Part shown: one piece after another, positions 26,065-35,056 of the stretch
Position numbering within the stretch: position 1 is the stretch's first letter
How the letters are laid out: every line of letters begins with the position of its first letter
NCBI GenBank assembly: GCA_963836425.1
Contig: CAWIJJ010000013.1
Span: 62,001 to 126,000 of the forward strand
Origin: CAWIJJ01 sp963836425
Lineage (GTDB): Bacteria > Acidobacteriota > Terriglobia > Bryobacterales > Bryobacteraceae
Reading direction: 5' to 3'
Length of the DNA stretch: 64,000 nucleotides
Made by a program: the position numbers and the translations under genes
The notes under the pieces: model-generated
Database searches by the model: none
The model's input: only the letters and a program-made list of their open reading frames with translations
Told to the model about the DNA's origin: nothing

Positions 26065-27900
26065 CTAGCCTCGCGCGATCACGGGCTCCTCAGCAGCTGG
26101 TGGCGGCATGATTTCCCGCAGCGTGGAGTACAGCTCGGCGGCGCAGAACGGTTTAGCCAGAAATCTATCCATGCCCGCGGATAGAAATCGCTCGCGATCT
26201 CCGATCGTTGCACTCGCACTCAGAACCACGACAGGCGTCCGTTTGCGGTTTGTGGTTGCTTCGCGCTCTCGAATGTACCGTACAGCTTCCATTCCTCCCA
26301 TTTTCGGCATCTGATTGTCGGTCAGGATGACGTCAAACTCTTCCGCTTCCCATGCCTCGACGGCCTCTACACCGGTGGAGACTACTGTCACCCGATGACC
26401 GTGCTTGCCGAGAATCGCGGTCGCCACTCGCTGGTTCACCGCGTTGTCTTCGGCCAGGAGAATACGCAGACCGTGCGGTTCTTCCGCTACCTCCGCGGTG
26501 GGTTCGGCGAGGCTCCCCGGTCCTGCTATACCGACTGCGCAGGTGAAGTGGAACGTGCTGCCGGCGCCGGATGTGCTCTCTACACGGATCCGTCCACCCA
26601 TCAACTCCACCAGTTGACGACAAATCGTCAGCCCAAGTCCACTCCCGCCGAACCGCCTGGTAACGCTGCTGTCGGCTTGTCCGAATGCCTCAAAAATCGT
26701 ATGTTGGTGTTCCGCCGGTATGCCGATACCGGTGTCACTTACTAGAAAGCGCAGGTTGGCCTCGTGACTATCAGATTCCGTGGGGACCCAAGCCACTTCT
26801 AATGTTACTGATCCGTCTGAAGTGAATTTGATCGCATTTCCCAATAGGTTGACGAGTACCTGGCGTAAACGGGCCGGATCACCTACCACCACGGCAGGCA
26901 CGCCCCCGGCAGTATCGATCCGAAGATCTAAGCCCTTGGCGCGCGCTTGTGGAGCCATCAGCTTACCCAGCTCATCGAGCATGCGTGGCAGCGGGAACGG
27001 AATGCGCTCCAACGTCATTTTGCCGGCTTCGATCTTGGAAAAGTCCAGAATGTCATTGATCAAGTGCAGTAAACCCTCTGCGGCGCCACACAGGGAGTCC
27101 ACCTGTTCGCGTGCATCCCGAAGGGTCTCCGAAGATAGGGCAAGATGCGCTAACCCGAGGACACCGTGCATCGGCGTCCTGATTTCGTGACTCATGTTCG
27201 CCAGGAACCGGCTCTTGGCAAGACTCGCGGCTTCTGCTGCTGCCTTGGCCAACTCGAGTTCCTCCGCTCGTGTTCTCTCGAGAGCCCGGCCTCTCAATTG
27301 TCGCCAGTAAGCCTTATGCAGACCGCGGCCTTGTGTGAACAGAAAACAGAAGAGCGCGAAAGTGGTCAACGCCACCGTGTAGCCTCGCAGCCCTCCTAAT
27401 CGCAAATACATACTGAATACCGGTGCCCACGCAGTCCAAAGGTAAACGTGGATCAACCGGAGGCTCGGCGTGAGGGAGATTATCGATCCGGAAGCACACC
27501 CGACGATCCATAGCATGGTAATTACATACGGCCAGCTCGCAAGGCCGTAATACCAGAGAGCACTCGCATGAACACATCCCGCCGAAAATGAAGCCAACCC
27601 CACGGCGGCCACAAAAGCCGCATTCCGCAATCCGGGGTGCAGTACGTGAACGCGTTCGCCCAGCCCGGCCAGCACGACGCGAATCCCAATACTGGTCATG
27701 TTTGCCGCCGCAAAACCCCAGAAGAGGAACGAATGCTCTCTCCGATAATCTGTCGTCGCGATCATGATCAACAGGAGAGTCAAATATGGTACGATCCCTC
27801 GGACCAGCCTTGCAATCAACTCCTGATCTGCCTCGCGGAGAACCTCAGGTGGAGCCCCCCAATGACCCTCCAGTTCGGAACAGTTTTGCAGAGTGGCCAT
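26065..27900 (-). CDS. Hybrid sensor histidine kinase with membrane sensor and receiver domain
   Basis: The 611-residue protein has about six hydrophobic segments in residues 33-190 as an integral sensor, a short coiled linker, then a HisKA domain with His238 in NMSHEIRTPMHGVLGL. The ATPase domain shows NLLGNAIKFT (Asn355), SDTGIGIP and GGSGLGL. A C-terminal receiver (residues 478-596) has AEDNAVNQ, Asp528 in ILTDNQMPKMGG as phospho-acceptor, and KPF. No cognate output gene is adjacent, so it probably feeds a phosphorelay elsewhere. It sits between the beta-helix gene and a decayed copy of that gene's 5' end. Confidence 0.93.
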   Translation of the reverse strand: MATLQNCSELEGHWGAPPEVLREADQELIARLVRGIVPYLTLLLIMIATTDYRREHSFLFWGFAAANMTSIGIRVVLAGLGERVHVLHPGLRNAAFVAAVGLASFSAGCVHASALWYYGLASWPYVITMLWIVGCASGSIISLTPSLRLIHVYLWTAWAPVFSMYLRLGGLRGYTVALTTFALFCFLFTQGRGLHKAYWRQLRGRALERTRAEELELAKAAAEAASLAKSRFLANMSHEIRTPMHGVLGLAHLALSSETLRDAREQVDSLCGAAEGLLHLINDILDFSKIEAGKMTLERIPFPLPRMLDELGKLMAPQARAKGLDLRIDTAGGVPAVVVGDPARLRQVLVNLLGNAIKFTSDGSVTLEVAWVPTESDSHEANLRFLVSDTGIGIPAEHQHTIFEAFGQADSSVTRRFGGSGLGLTICRQLVELMGGRIRVESTSGAGSTFHFTCAVGIAGPGSLAEPTAEVAEEPHGLRILLAEDNAVNQRVATAILGKHGHRVTVVSTGVEAVEAWEAEEFDVILTDNQMPKMGGMEAVRYIREREATTNRKRTPVVVLSASATIGDRERFLSAGMDRFLAKPFCAAELYSTLREIMPPPAAEEPVIARG

Positions 27901-28074
27901 GGACGCTGTTCACCTTATCGGCTAACTTCAACAGTTTTTCAGACACCTGGTGCGCCACCGGCACCGATCGCTTCAAGCGGTGTGACGAGGACCGCGTGCA
28001 TCCCATCGGCCCCCGGCTTCTACCGGGTCAGTATCATCGCCCGCTTTCCCTCCTCGAACGTGGTCATGCACGAA

Positions 28075-28424
28075 CCCGAGCGCGCGCGCTGCGCCCGCCG
28101 TCCGCTGATGAACAGCTGGCGGAATGCGAGTCTACCCCCGGCGCCGCTTCCCAACCCACATCGGAATCCTCGGGCGTCTTCGATCGTCTGCCCGCACCGC
28201 GTGGGAGCAAGCATCAGCAGAAAAACACGGCCGAGCGTAGCTGCCTCCGGCCCAGCACGGTAGCCCGACTGCGCCGCCCGCAACAAGCGGCCCCTGCTCC
28301 CACAGTCCGTAAGCTCAAACGGTGGCCTTAGCTGATATATTCCAGGGCGCGTCTCCTGGAGTTCGCTCCAAGGCTGCCCCCTCTGGGGAGGAAGGGAAAC
28401 GCTGGATGATGACACGCGGTCCAT
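28075..28424 (-). pseudogene. Decayed 5' fragment of a second beta-helix gene
   Basis: Three blocks here match, in the same order, three separated parts of the intact-looking beta-helix gene at 23881-25786: 28075-28135 matches about 25400-25460 (coding LFISGRRAQRAR), 28140-28178 matches about 25553-25595, and 28177-28290 matches about 25726-25840 (signal peptide and leader). The spacing in between is lost, so two internal deletions have occurred. The GGAGG site survives but the start codon reads ACG instead of ATG. Weaker similarity continues upstream to about 28410. It is a non-functional relic of duplication. Confidence 0.7.
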
Positions 28425-28645
28425 TTTCCCAGGACGCCGTATCTGGGCAACCCGGTGTCAGATGATGCTCGATTCTGCCTTCGGGAACCGAGGCCAGATA
28501 TCCCTCAGCGTGCCAAGATCCAGCCTGCAGTCGCCGGCTGGACAATTTCCGTCAACCAACAGCATGAGGTGCAGTGAATTGTGGACCATTTGAAATGCGC
28601 TGACGTTGTTCCTCTGCACGCCTTAAGGGATTGAAAAAACATGGC

Positions 28646-31600
28646 CTAATTGCGACCTATCGCCAATGCGACCGGCATACTGGAGGCAGCGCCGAACTGG
28701 ATCACCAATTCCGCCGGGGAAGCCGCCTCCAGTGTGTCGGGAAGTCGGATATTGAACTGCGCGAGCCCGATCGCTCCCGCTGTAAGTCCCGCGTATACTA
28801 CCTCCACCGGCGCACCGCCGATTGTGGCTGTTGGAAGCGCTTTGGCCTCCGCAGCGGGGAAGGCCGGCGCCGCGTCACCCGTGGCCGGGAGCGTGCTAAG
28901 GTCACCGATGCCTGTCCCCCACGCGATGATATAGCTCCCGGGCACGGCAGGACTATTGGGCGTCACGAGCGAACCATCGGGGTGAGTCACGATGGGGTCG
29001 AAGACCCCTGCGTTTCGTTCGTAGCGAAAGACTCCGGGTGCGTACGGCTGCAAGGCGACAGTCGCGGGCTTGCTGGCTGTCCCGTGTCGAACCACAACGA
29101 CCGTCACTGAGCCGGTGATCGGGCTATCAAACGGAATCTGAAAGTTAATCTGCCGCGAGGAGACGAACCATAACGGGGAGTCAATACCGCCTACTTGTAC
29201 GCTTGTTCCCCCAAGATTTCTTGGCAACGGGACGGATTCTGCAGTGGCTGTTAGCTCGGCGAGGTCCGTCCCGAATAGAGATACAACCATGCCGCGAGAG
29301 AGGACTGGCTGAAAACTTGCAGCCGAAACGATCCCGTCCTTTTCTATCGCCGGTTGAGCGCCGATCGACAAGAAAAGCGAATTGGATGTCTGCCCGCCGG
29401 CGTTCTGAACCGCTATCATGAACGTGCCGGCACTGGCCAGTGTAAGTGATCCGGAAAGCGTGCTCGAGTTCTTGGTGGCGAGGGACAGGTTTCCGAGAAA
29501 ACAGGGGTTGCAGCCAGGTCCTGAGACTATGATCTGAGCGGTCAAGGGGTCAAATCCAGCCCCGTTGACCGTCAAGGTAAACGGCTGTCCAGCAACCGCA
29601 GTAGAGGGCGAGCTGGAGATGCTGGAGATCGAGATAATCCCGGTGGCAATCCCGAACGAAAGGAGGTTCGACCAGGCTCCGTCAATGCCGTTGCGAGCCG
29701 CAACAGAGTATGTTCCCGCAGCCGCCAGCGTAACCGGCCCGGCCAGTGTGGTTGTGGTCTTCGTCGTCAAGCTGCTGTTCGGCACATCGTAGGAACTGTC
29801 GATGCCGATACCGGCCAGTTTGATGGTGGCGCTGGCCGGGTCGAACTCGGAACCGTTGAGCGTCAGCGTGAACGGTTGTCCGGCTATGGCCGGAGAGGGC
29901 AACGAGGAGACGGCGGAAATCAGTGGGGCGGGGCGCGCAACAGTGAACGGGAGACTGTTGGATAGCGGTCCGTTGCCGTTCTGCACAGCAGCGGTGAATG
30001 TGCCCGCGTTATTCAAGGTGAGGTACGCGGAGAGCGAATTCATCTCCTTGAGCAGTAATCCGCTGTTGGAAATCGTGCAGGGGCCGCACCCGGGCCCGTT
30101 CACGACGATCTGGGCGGCCACGCGGTCGAAACCAGCGCCGGCGATGGTCAGATAGAACTGCCGTCCCTTTACCGGGTCGGGGGACGCGGATAGACCGGTT
30201 ACTGCCGGCAAGGGGCTTGCGAGCGTAATCGAAAGCGTATTGGATGATGGTCCGTTGTACTCATTCTGGACGGTGAGGATGAATGTCCCGGAATTCGAGA
30301 GGGTAAGCGGTGCGCTCAAGGTGTTCGGCGTCTTGACGGTAAAGGCATCGTTGGATATTCTGCACGGGGTGCATCCCGCTCCAGTCAGGACGACAATCGC
30401 AGCGGCAGTGTCGAAGTCCGTGCCGGTCACCGTCAGGGCGAACTGCTGCATCGCGACGGCCGGGGAGGGCGACGTGGACACCCCGGTGATCGCCGGTGTG
30501 ACAGCGGAGACCGTAAGCGGAAGACTGTTGGATCGCGTGCCTGCGGCCCCGCTTTGGACTGTGACATAGTAAGCCCCGGTGCTGTTTAGCGTGAGCGTGC
30601 CGGCAAGCGTGCTCTGAGTCCTGGTCGTCAACGCGTTGTTCGCAATCGTGCACGGGTTGCAGTCTACCCCGTTCGTCACCAGCAGAGCGGCCGTCAGAGG
30701 GTCGAAGTAGGCGCCAGTTACGGTTAAAGTGAACGGGCGACCCTTTGCAGGTGGCGAAGGGCTCGTGGAGAGTGCGGAGATCGTTGGAGTCGAGCCACTG
30801 ACGCTGAATGATAGCGTACTGGACGGGTTTCCGCCTGCGCCGTTCCGGACCACTACCGTAAATGTCCCCGGGCTCGTCACCGTCAACGGACCGCTGAGCA
30901 TGGTCTGCTGTATGGTCAGAGAGCCGTTGGGAATGACGCAGGGGCTGCAGCCCGGGCCGGTGACGGTGACAAAAACCGTCAAGGGTTCGAACGGGTAACC
31001 GCTGATACGCAACTGGAAGGGCTGTCCGGCGACGGCGGGAGAGGGGGACGTCCCCGCGCTGACAATGCTCGGGGTGGTGCTCTGAACAATGAGGGGGACG
31101 GCATTCGACTGCGTACCGTTGGTCCCGTTTCGGACGGCCACCATGAATGTTCCCGAGTTGTCGAAGCTGAACAATGACGCGACCGTATTGGAGGTCCACG
31201 CCGAGAGAGTCGACGATGCGCACGGGCTACAGCCGGGCCCCGCGACCACGATTTGTGCTGTAGAAGGAATGAAATCCGCCCCGCCGACGGTCAACGTGAG
31301 AAATTGCCGAGCCACCGGGGGACTGGGCAAATTCGAGACCGCCGTTGCCGTCGGGACCAACTCGTTCACCACGAATGGGATCGTGTTCGATCCGCCCACG
31401 GCAGCCGTGTAGCTGCCGGGTTGCGGCACGGTTATAGGCCCTGAAAGCGTGTTGCTCGTCTTGATGGTTAGCGCACTGTTCGCGACAGAGCATCCGCCGA
31501 AGCAGCCCGGCCCAGAAACCCCGATGCCCGAGCGCGTCGGATCGAAACCAGTGCCGGTAACGGTGAGCACGAACTGTTTGCCCGCGACGGGCGGATTGGG

Positions 31601-32050
31601 CGTCGTACTTAATGCGGTCAATCTGGGCGCAATTGGGTAGGCCAGGGTCCAGGAAAGAGTAGGCCCGTCATCGATTTGCGCCGTCCATACGCCGATGGGA
31701 TTCACGGCGCCCAGATCGAATCGCCAGTCCCACTCCAACCATGTATTTGCGAATGAAGTCGATTGCTGGAAGGTGTTGCCGGCCGGTGTTGTCAATTTGA
31801 ATGTCCATGGTGCGCTGCCCGCCGTGGTTCTCCAGACGTATATCTTGAAAAAATTCCCTGCGCCTATGGTGACGGTCGAGTTTGGGATAACCTGCCAACC
31901 CAACGTCGTGGGCTCCCCCGGGGAGGGCCCGATATCCAAGGTCACCTTTAGCAAGCTGCCATCAGTGGCGCTGCCGATTCCAGTCAGGACCAGCCCTATG
32001 AAACAGATCGCTGCGCCCTTCGCTATGGTACGCATTCGCTCACGCATCAT
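28646..32050 (-). CDS. Secreted IPT/TIG-repeat protein with Solibacter-type C-terminal domain
   Basis: The 1134-residue protein has a signal peptide (AICFIGLVLTGIGSATDG), a unique N-terminal domain to about residue 145, then eight Ig-like IPT/TIG repeats of roughly 90-95 residues, each starting near T-x-SPSPAVAGQPFTLTVTG. Each repeat except the seventh carries a two-cysteine loop such as GPGCSPC or GPGCNPC, probably a disulfide. The C-terminal part (from about residue 900, SAASFQPVLSRGMVVSLFGT to FNIRLPD) matches the TIGR03437 domain that marks secreted proteins of Solibacter and relatives. It is likely a surface or extracellular binding protein; ligand unknown. Both in-frame ATGs at the start are possible. 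Confidence 0.88.
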   Translation of the reverse strand: MMRERMRTIAKGAAICFIGLVLTGIGSATDGSLLKVTLDIGPSPGEPTTLGWQVIPNSTVTIGAGNFFKIYVWRTTAGSAPWTFKLTTPAGNTFQQSTSFANTWLEWDWRFDLGAVNPIGVWTAQIDDGPTLSWTLAYPIAPRLTALSTTPNPPVAGKQFVLTVTGTGFDPTRSGIGVSGPGCFGGCSVANSALTIKTSNTLSGPITVPQPGSYTAAVGGSNTIPFVVNELVPTATAVSNLPSPPVARQFLTLTVGGADFIPSTAQIVVAGPGCSPCASSTLSAWTSNTVASLFSFDNSGTFMVAVRNGTNGTQSNAVPLIVQSTTPSIVSAGTSPSPAVAGQPFQLRISGYPFEPLTVFVTVTGPGCSPCVIPNGSLTIQQTMLSGPLTVTSPGTFTVVVRNGAGGNPSSTLSFSVSGSTPTISALSTSPSPPAKGRPFTLTVTGAYFDPLTAALLVTNGVDCNPCTIANNALTTRTQSTLAGTLTLNSTGAYYVTVQSGAAGTRSNSLPLTVSAVTPAITGVSTSPSPAVAMQQFALTVTGTDFDTAAAIVVLTGAGCTPCRISNDAFTVKTPNTLSAPLTLSNSGTFILTVQNEYNGPSSNTLSITLASPLPAVTGLSASPDPVKGRQFYLTIAGAGFDRVAAQIVVNGPGCGPCTISNSGLLLKEMNSLSAYLTLNNAGTFTAAVQNGNGPLSNSLPFTVARPAPLISAVSSLPSPAIAGQPFTLTLNGSEFDPASATIKLAGIGIDSSYDVPNSSLTTKTTTTLAGPVTLAAAGTYSVAARNGIDGAWSNLLSFGIATGIISISSISSSPSTAVAGQPFTLTVNGAGFDPLTAQIIVSGPGCNPCFLGNLSLATKNSSTLSGSLTLASAGTFMIAVQNAGGQTSNSLFLSIGAQPAIEKDGIVSAASFQPVLSRGMVVSLFGTDLAELTATAESVPLPRNLGGTSVQVGGIDSPLWFVSSRQINFQIPFDSPITGSVTVVVVRHGTASKPATVALQPYAPGVFRYERNAGVFDPIVTHPDGSLVTPNSPAVPGSYIIAWGTGIGDLSTLPATGDAAPAFPAAEAKALPTATIGGAPVEVVYAGLTAGAIGLAQFNIRLPDTLEAASPAELVIQFGAASSMPVALAIGRN

Positions 32051-32492
32051 TGTAGACTAAATCAGGCCCGAAAATACCGGAATGTCTGGTTTCTCGCCAC
32101 TCCACTTCAGTGAAGAGCATTCGAGTGCCACAAATGATTGAGAATCGTCCCTAATCGAATCGCACGGCGATTCCACCCACTCCTGGCGCGCTTGACTGAA
32201 TCGGCTCTTCGCCCAGCGAGGACGCCAGCACATCACTGTGACAAAATACGTGACAACTCGCCGCGGCTGCTGTTGGCCAGCCGCACTGCAAGCATCGCCG
32301 GGGGCGTAACAGCCACTAAGATTTCCAGGACGCGACGCCAACATTGTATGAACTCTGAGATTCAGAATTGACGACTCGATTGCAGCTTGCCAGGCGATTC
32401 CCGCTAATACCAGAAGATGAATAGTTGTTGCCGAACGGGAATATCGTAGACTTGCAGATCACCCGGACGTGTCGTCCCCAACCTACGTACGT
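32051..32492. other. Intergenic stretch, no supported gene
   Basis: About 440 bases between the IPT-repeat gene and the integrase relic. A 95-codon minus-strand frame exists but has no ribosome binding site and no recognisable content. Base composition is less GC-rich than the flanks, in keeping with foreign or relic DNA. The promoter of the IPT-repeat gene is expected near 32051-32150. Confidence 0.5.
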
Positions 32493-33321
32493 TCAGCAGT
32501 CGGGCTCGATGTCGATTCGGTCGTTGACCGCGTTCTTGAGGCATTGCTTGCAGCCGAGATACCTCTCAGTTGTCTGAACCGAGACGTGGCCCAGCAGGAA
32601 TTGAATCTGGTCCAGTTCCACTCCGGCATCCCGACACAAGCGAACGCAGAAGCGACGGAGGTCGTGCGGGCGAGATTCTCAATCGCCGCTTTGTTCGCGC
32701 AGTCCTTAACGAAATGCCACACGACCCGCTCCGTTACGCCGGTTCCCCAGGTTTTGCCTGCCCGGCAAAGGCACCGAAATACCCGGCCATCGGTCACGTC
32801 AGCGGATACAAGCCAGGAGTCGATGATGCTCTTGACCCAATCCGGAAAAGGGACGGTCCTGAACATGCCGGCCCCTCGGTAGTGAGCCAGTTGCCGAGTC
32901 GGAAGGCGAGATTCTTCGGCCCCTTAACGCGACGGATGCCGGCAGCGAGATCCGGGCTGAGCAGACCGGAATCGGCGGCTTCATACGCGAGACTTCTGAC
33001 CGCCGCAAGCCTGCCATTGATTGTGCCCGGCGCAAGCTGACGCGACTCCAAGTGAATTCGGCAGCGAGTCACGACGGCTTTGTTGAAGGACAATCGGGGC
33101 TCCGAGCAGTACCAAGCAATGAACTCGTCTATGGCGTGCCAGTAACCTCGTTGGGATTCCTTCGAGGGCAGGCTGTTAAGGACTGCTGATCTTGCTTGGT
33201 CAAGATCAGGCAGGCCGAGGCTATGTTCGGAGAAGATTTCCTGGGCCGGCTCTTTTTGCCACGCTTCACGACTGGGCCTCCATGGTCCCGGAGTTGTATA
33301 CGTCGCAATGCCCCGGGGAGC
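32493..33321 (-). pseudogene. Degraded tyrosine recombinase (phage-type integrase)
   Basis: Read leftwards, an N-terminal SAM-like core-binding domain is recognisable (WHAIDEFIAWYCSEP, then GTINGRLAAVRSLAYEAA), then the catalytic domain in other frames: VFRCLCRAG, then PHDLRRFCVRLCRDAG with the active-site Arg, and FLLGHVSVQTTERYLGCK with the His-x-x-x region and ending at TGA 32493. At least two frame changes are needed (near 32800-32870 and near 32680, where one base of GCGCCGCAC appears lost), and no good ATG precedes the N-terminus. The protein is therefore dead. No attachment site or tRNA is visible beside it. Confidence 0.75.
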
Positions 33322-33354
33322 GATGGCTTAAGCTAGGAGCGAGGGCAGGAGGTC

Positions 33355-33543
33355 ATGGTGGACGCCTTAGCGGAGAAACTGGACGCTCGATTGCGCGAGT
33401 GGAAGCCGGAGACGGCGGCAGAGGCCAGGGAGCGCATCATTGAGGTGATAGAACTCGCCGATCACGACGTCCTTGATCTCGCGCGCGCGCGCGTCGCCGA
33501 ACAAGAGGTCCTCGACCTGCTCGATGAGCCCCCAACCCGGTGA
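33355..33543 (+). CDS. Antitoxin-like small protein (MazE-type partner)
   Basis: A 62-residue acidic helical protein (VDALAEKLDARLREWKPETA, then ARERIIEVIELADHDVLDLA) preceded by AGGAGG at 33347-33352; the spacing favours the GTG at 33358 as much as the ATG at 33355. Its stop overlaps the start of a MazF-like frame, the usual antitoxin-toxin order. No DNA-binding fold can be assigned. Since the toxin is truncated, it is probably a relic or stand-alone antitoxin. Confidence 0.5.
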   Translation: MVDALAEKLDARLREWKPETAAEARERIIEVIELADHDVLDLARARVAEQEVLDLLDEPPTR

Positions 33544-33655
33544 GATCTGGCTGGCCGACCTGGGACTCGCTGCCAAAACGCGTCCCGTCGTCATGGTAGT
33601 CGCCGTCGCGCACACTGGCCCTAAACGGGATCGGGCAAGTTCGGCATGCGCTTAA
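33524..33655 (+). pseudogene. Truncated MazF/PemK-family toxin
   Basis: The 43-residue frame begins MSPQPGEIWLADLGLAAKTR and PVVMVV, matching the first beta-strands of MazF/PemK endoribonucleases, and then departs from the family and stops. Full toxins are about 110 residues, so roughly two thirds are missing and it cannot be active. Its ATG overlaps the end of the antitoxin-like gene. It lies next to the broken integrase, which supports a decayed mobile island. Confidence 0.65.
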
Positions 33656-33703
33656 GTGAACCGTATTGGGTCTGGAAATGGATCGTTTATTTCCTAACAA
33701 ATC

Positions 33704-34105
33704 CTACGTCTTCTGATCCTCGAGGTGCGTGGCCACCCACCAATGGTTGCCGCACGGGTCCTCGAAACCGCCAGAGCGGTCTCCATAGGTCTGGTCTTTG
33801 GGCTCGTTGAGAGATTTGGCGCCGGACTCTACGGCTTTGCTGAAGACGGCATCGACGTCGTCCACATAGAGGTAGAGCGTGGAGGGGCGGGCCTTCCACT
33901 GGTCGCGGGCCTGGCCGCACATGATCATGGAGTCACCTATGCGGGCTTCGGCGTGGCGGACGGAGCCATCGGGCGCGTCGGTACGGAAGGTCTGCTCGGC
34001 GCCGAAGGCGTCGCGGATGAAGTCGAGGAGGCGCTGGGCGTCGTCAACGACGAGGTAGGGAGTGATGGTGTGATACCCCTTGGGGGTTTTGTTCCGAGTG
34101 AGCAT
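33704..34105 (-). CDS. VOC superfamily (glyoxalase/PhnB-like) protein
   Basis: The 133-residue protein (ATG at 34105; an upstream TTG at 34129 would add 8 residues) shows a glyoxalase/bleomycin-resistance fold: YHTITPYLVVDDAQRLLDFI, ARIGDSMIMCGQA, TLYLYVDDVDAVF and GGFEDPCGNHWWVATH. The last motif is typical of PhnB-like VOC proteins. Catalytic activity cannot be deduced; many are binding proteins. It stands between the integrase scar and an AraC regulator. Confidence 0.85.
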   Translation of the reverse strand: MLTRNKTPKGYHTITPYLVVDDAQRLLDFIRDAFGAEQTFRTDAPDGSVRHAEARIGDSMIMCGQARDQWKARPSTLYLYVDDVDAVFSKAVESGAKSLNEPKDQTYGDRSGGFEDPCGNHWWVATHLEDQKT

Positions 34106-34155
34106 GACTTCATTCTGGCCGGAAGGCAATGCGCGGGGATTGTAAGAATTTGACC

Positions 34156-34977
34156 TCAGGGGCGAATGGGCACATGGCTGAGATGGCGCGGGCCGGCGAC
34201 GGCGTAGCGGGTGGGGCTGATGCCGGAGAAGGCGCGGAAATCATGGATGAAGTGGGCCTGGTCGAAATAGCCGCAGGAGAGGGCGAGGTCGGGCCAGTGG
34301 TGGGGCGCGCCGGCCTGAATGCGGCGGAGGGCGCGGCGGAAGCGGCGGATGCGGCAGAACAGTTTGGGAGTGAGGCCCACTTCCTCGCGGAACAGTTCGA
34401 TGAAGCGGCGGGAACTGAGGCCGATGGAGTTCGTGACATCGGCGACGCTGCGGATGTCGGGACCGCGCAGGAACTCGCCGACGGCGAAGCGGACGGCGGG
34501 ATGGGGGCCGTCGTCCCGCAATTGCCGTGCGAGGAGGATCTGTTCCATCAGCTCGAGGCGTTGTTCGGGGATCGGCGTAGCGAGAAGGCGTTCGCGGAGT
34601 TCGTGTGCGATTTGGCCCCAAACGGCGTCGAGAGGCAACATTTGATTTTGCAACTCGCCGGCGGGGAGGCGGAAGAAAGCGCGGGCGGCTCCGGGCCGGA
34701 AGACGATTCCGGCGACGGCGCGCTGCTCGGCGGTGTCGAGCACGAAGTGGCGGGAGTGGGCACCGTTGAGCACGGCGCCGGGCAAGCGGCGGACGGAGGT
34801 GAGCTCGTCGGGGTCGTAGGTGCGGGTTTCGTCTTCGGCCAGGTTTACGACCAGTTGCATGGAGCCGTCGGGGAGCAGGCGTTCGAGGCGGTGGGGCTGG
34901 TGGAAGGATTGCCAACTCCAGAGGATTTCGACAAAGGGGGCCAGGGGCGGGACAGGTCTCCGGGTGCAGAACTGCAT
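34156..34977 (-). CDS. AraC family transcriptional regulator
   Basis: From the ATG at 34977 the protein has 273 residues; an upstream in-frame TTG (35013) is possible. The N-terminal domain (FVEILWSWQSF, LLPDGSMQLVVNLAED) is the sensor type often called DUF6597, and the C-terminal AraC helix-turn-helix shows SVADVTNSIGLSSRRFIELF and SCGYFDQAHFIHDFRAFSG. Such regulators frequently sit beside VOC genes and control them, which fits the neighbouring gene 50 bases downstream. Confidence 0.88.
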   Translation of the reverse strand: MQFCTRRPVPPLAPFVEILWSWQSFHQPHRLERLLPDGSMQLVVNLAEDETRTYDPDELTSVRRLPGAVLNGAHSRHFVLDTAEQRAVAGIVFRPGAARAFFRLPAGELQNQMLPLDAVWGQIAHELRERLLATPIPEQRLELMEQILLARQLRDDGPHPAVRFAVGEFLRGPDIRSVADVTNSIGLSSRRFIELFREEVGLTPKLFCRIRRFRRALRRIQAGAPHHWPDLALSCGYFDQAHFIHDFRAFSGISPTRYAVAGPRHLSHVPIRP

Positions 34978-35056
34978 GGCGAATATCAGATCAGAGACGG
35001 GTGCCGGATTCAAGGGCCCGCGGCGGCTGGGAAGAAGCCGCTCCTCGGAGACACAA

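Noticed and set aside
33355..33655. Functional toxin-antitoxin system
   Set aside because: The MazF part is only 43 residues and lacks most of the fold.
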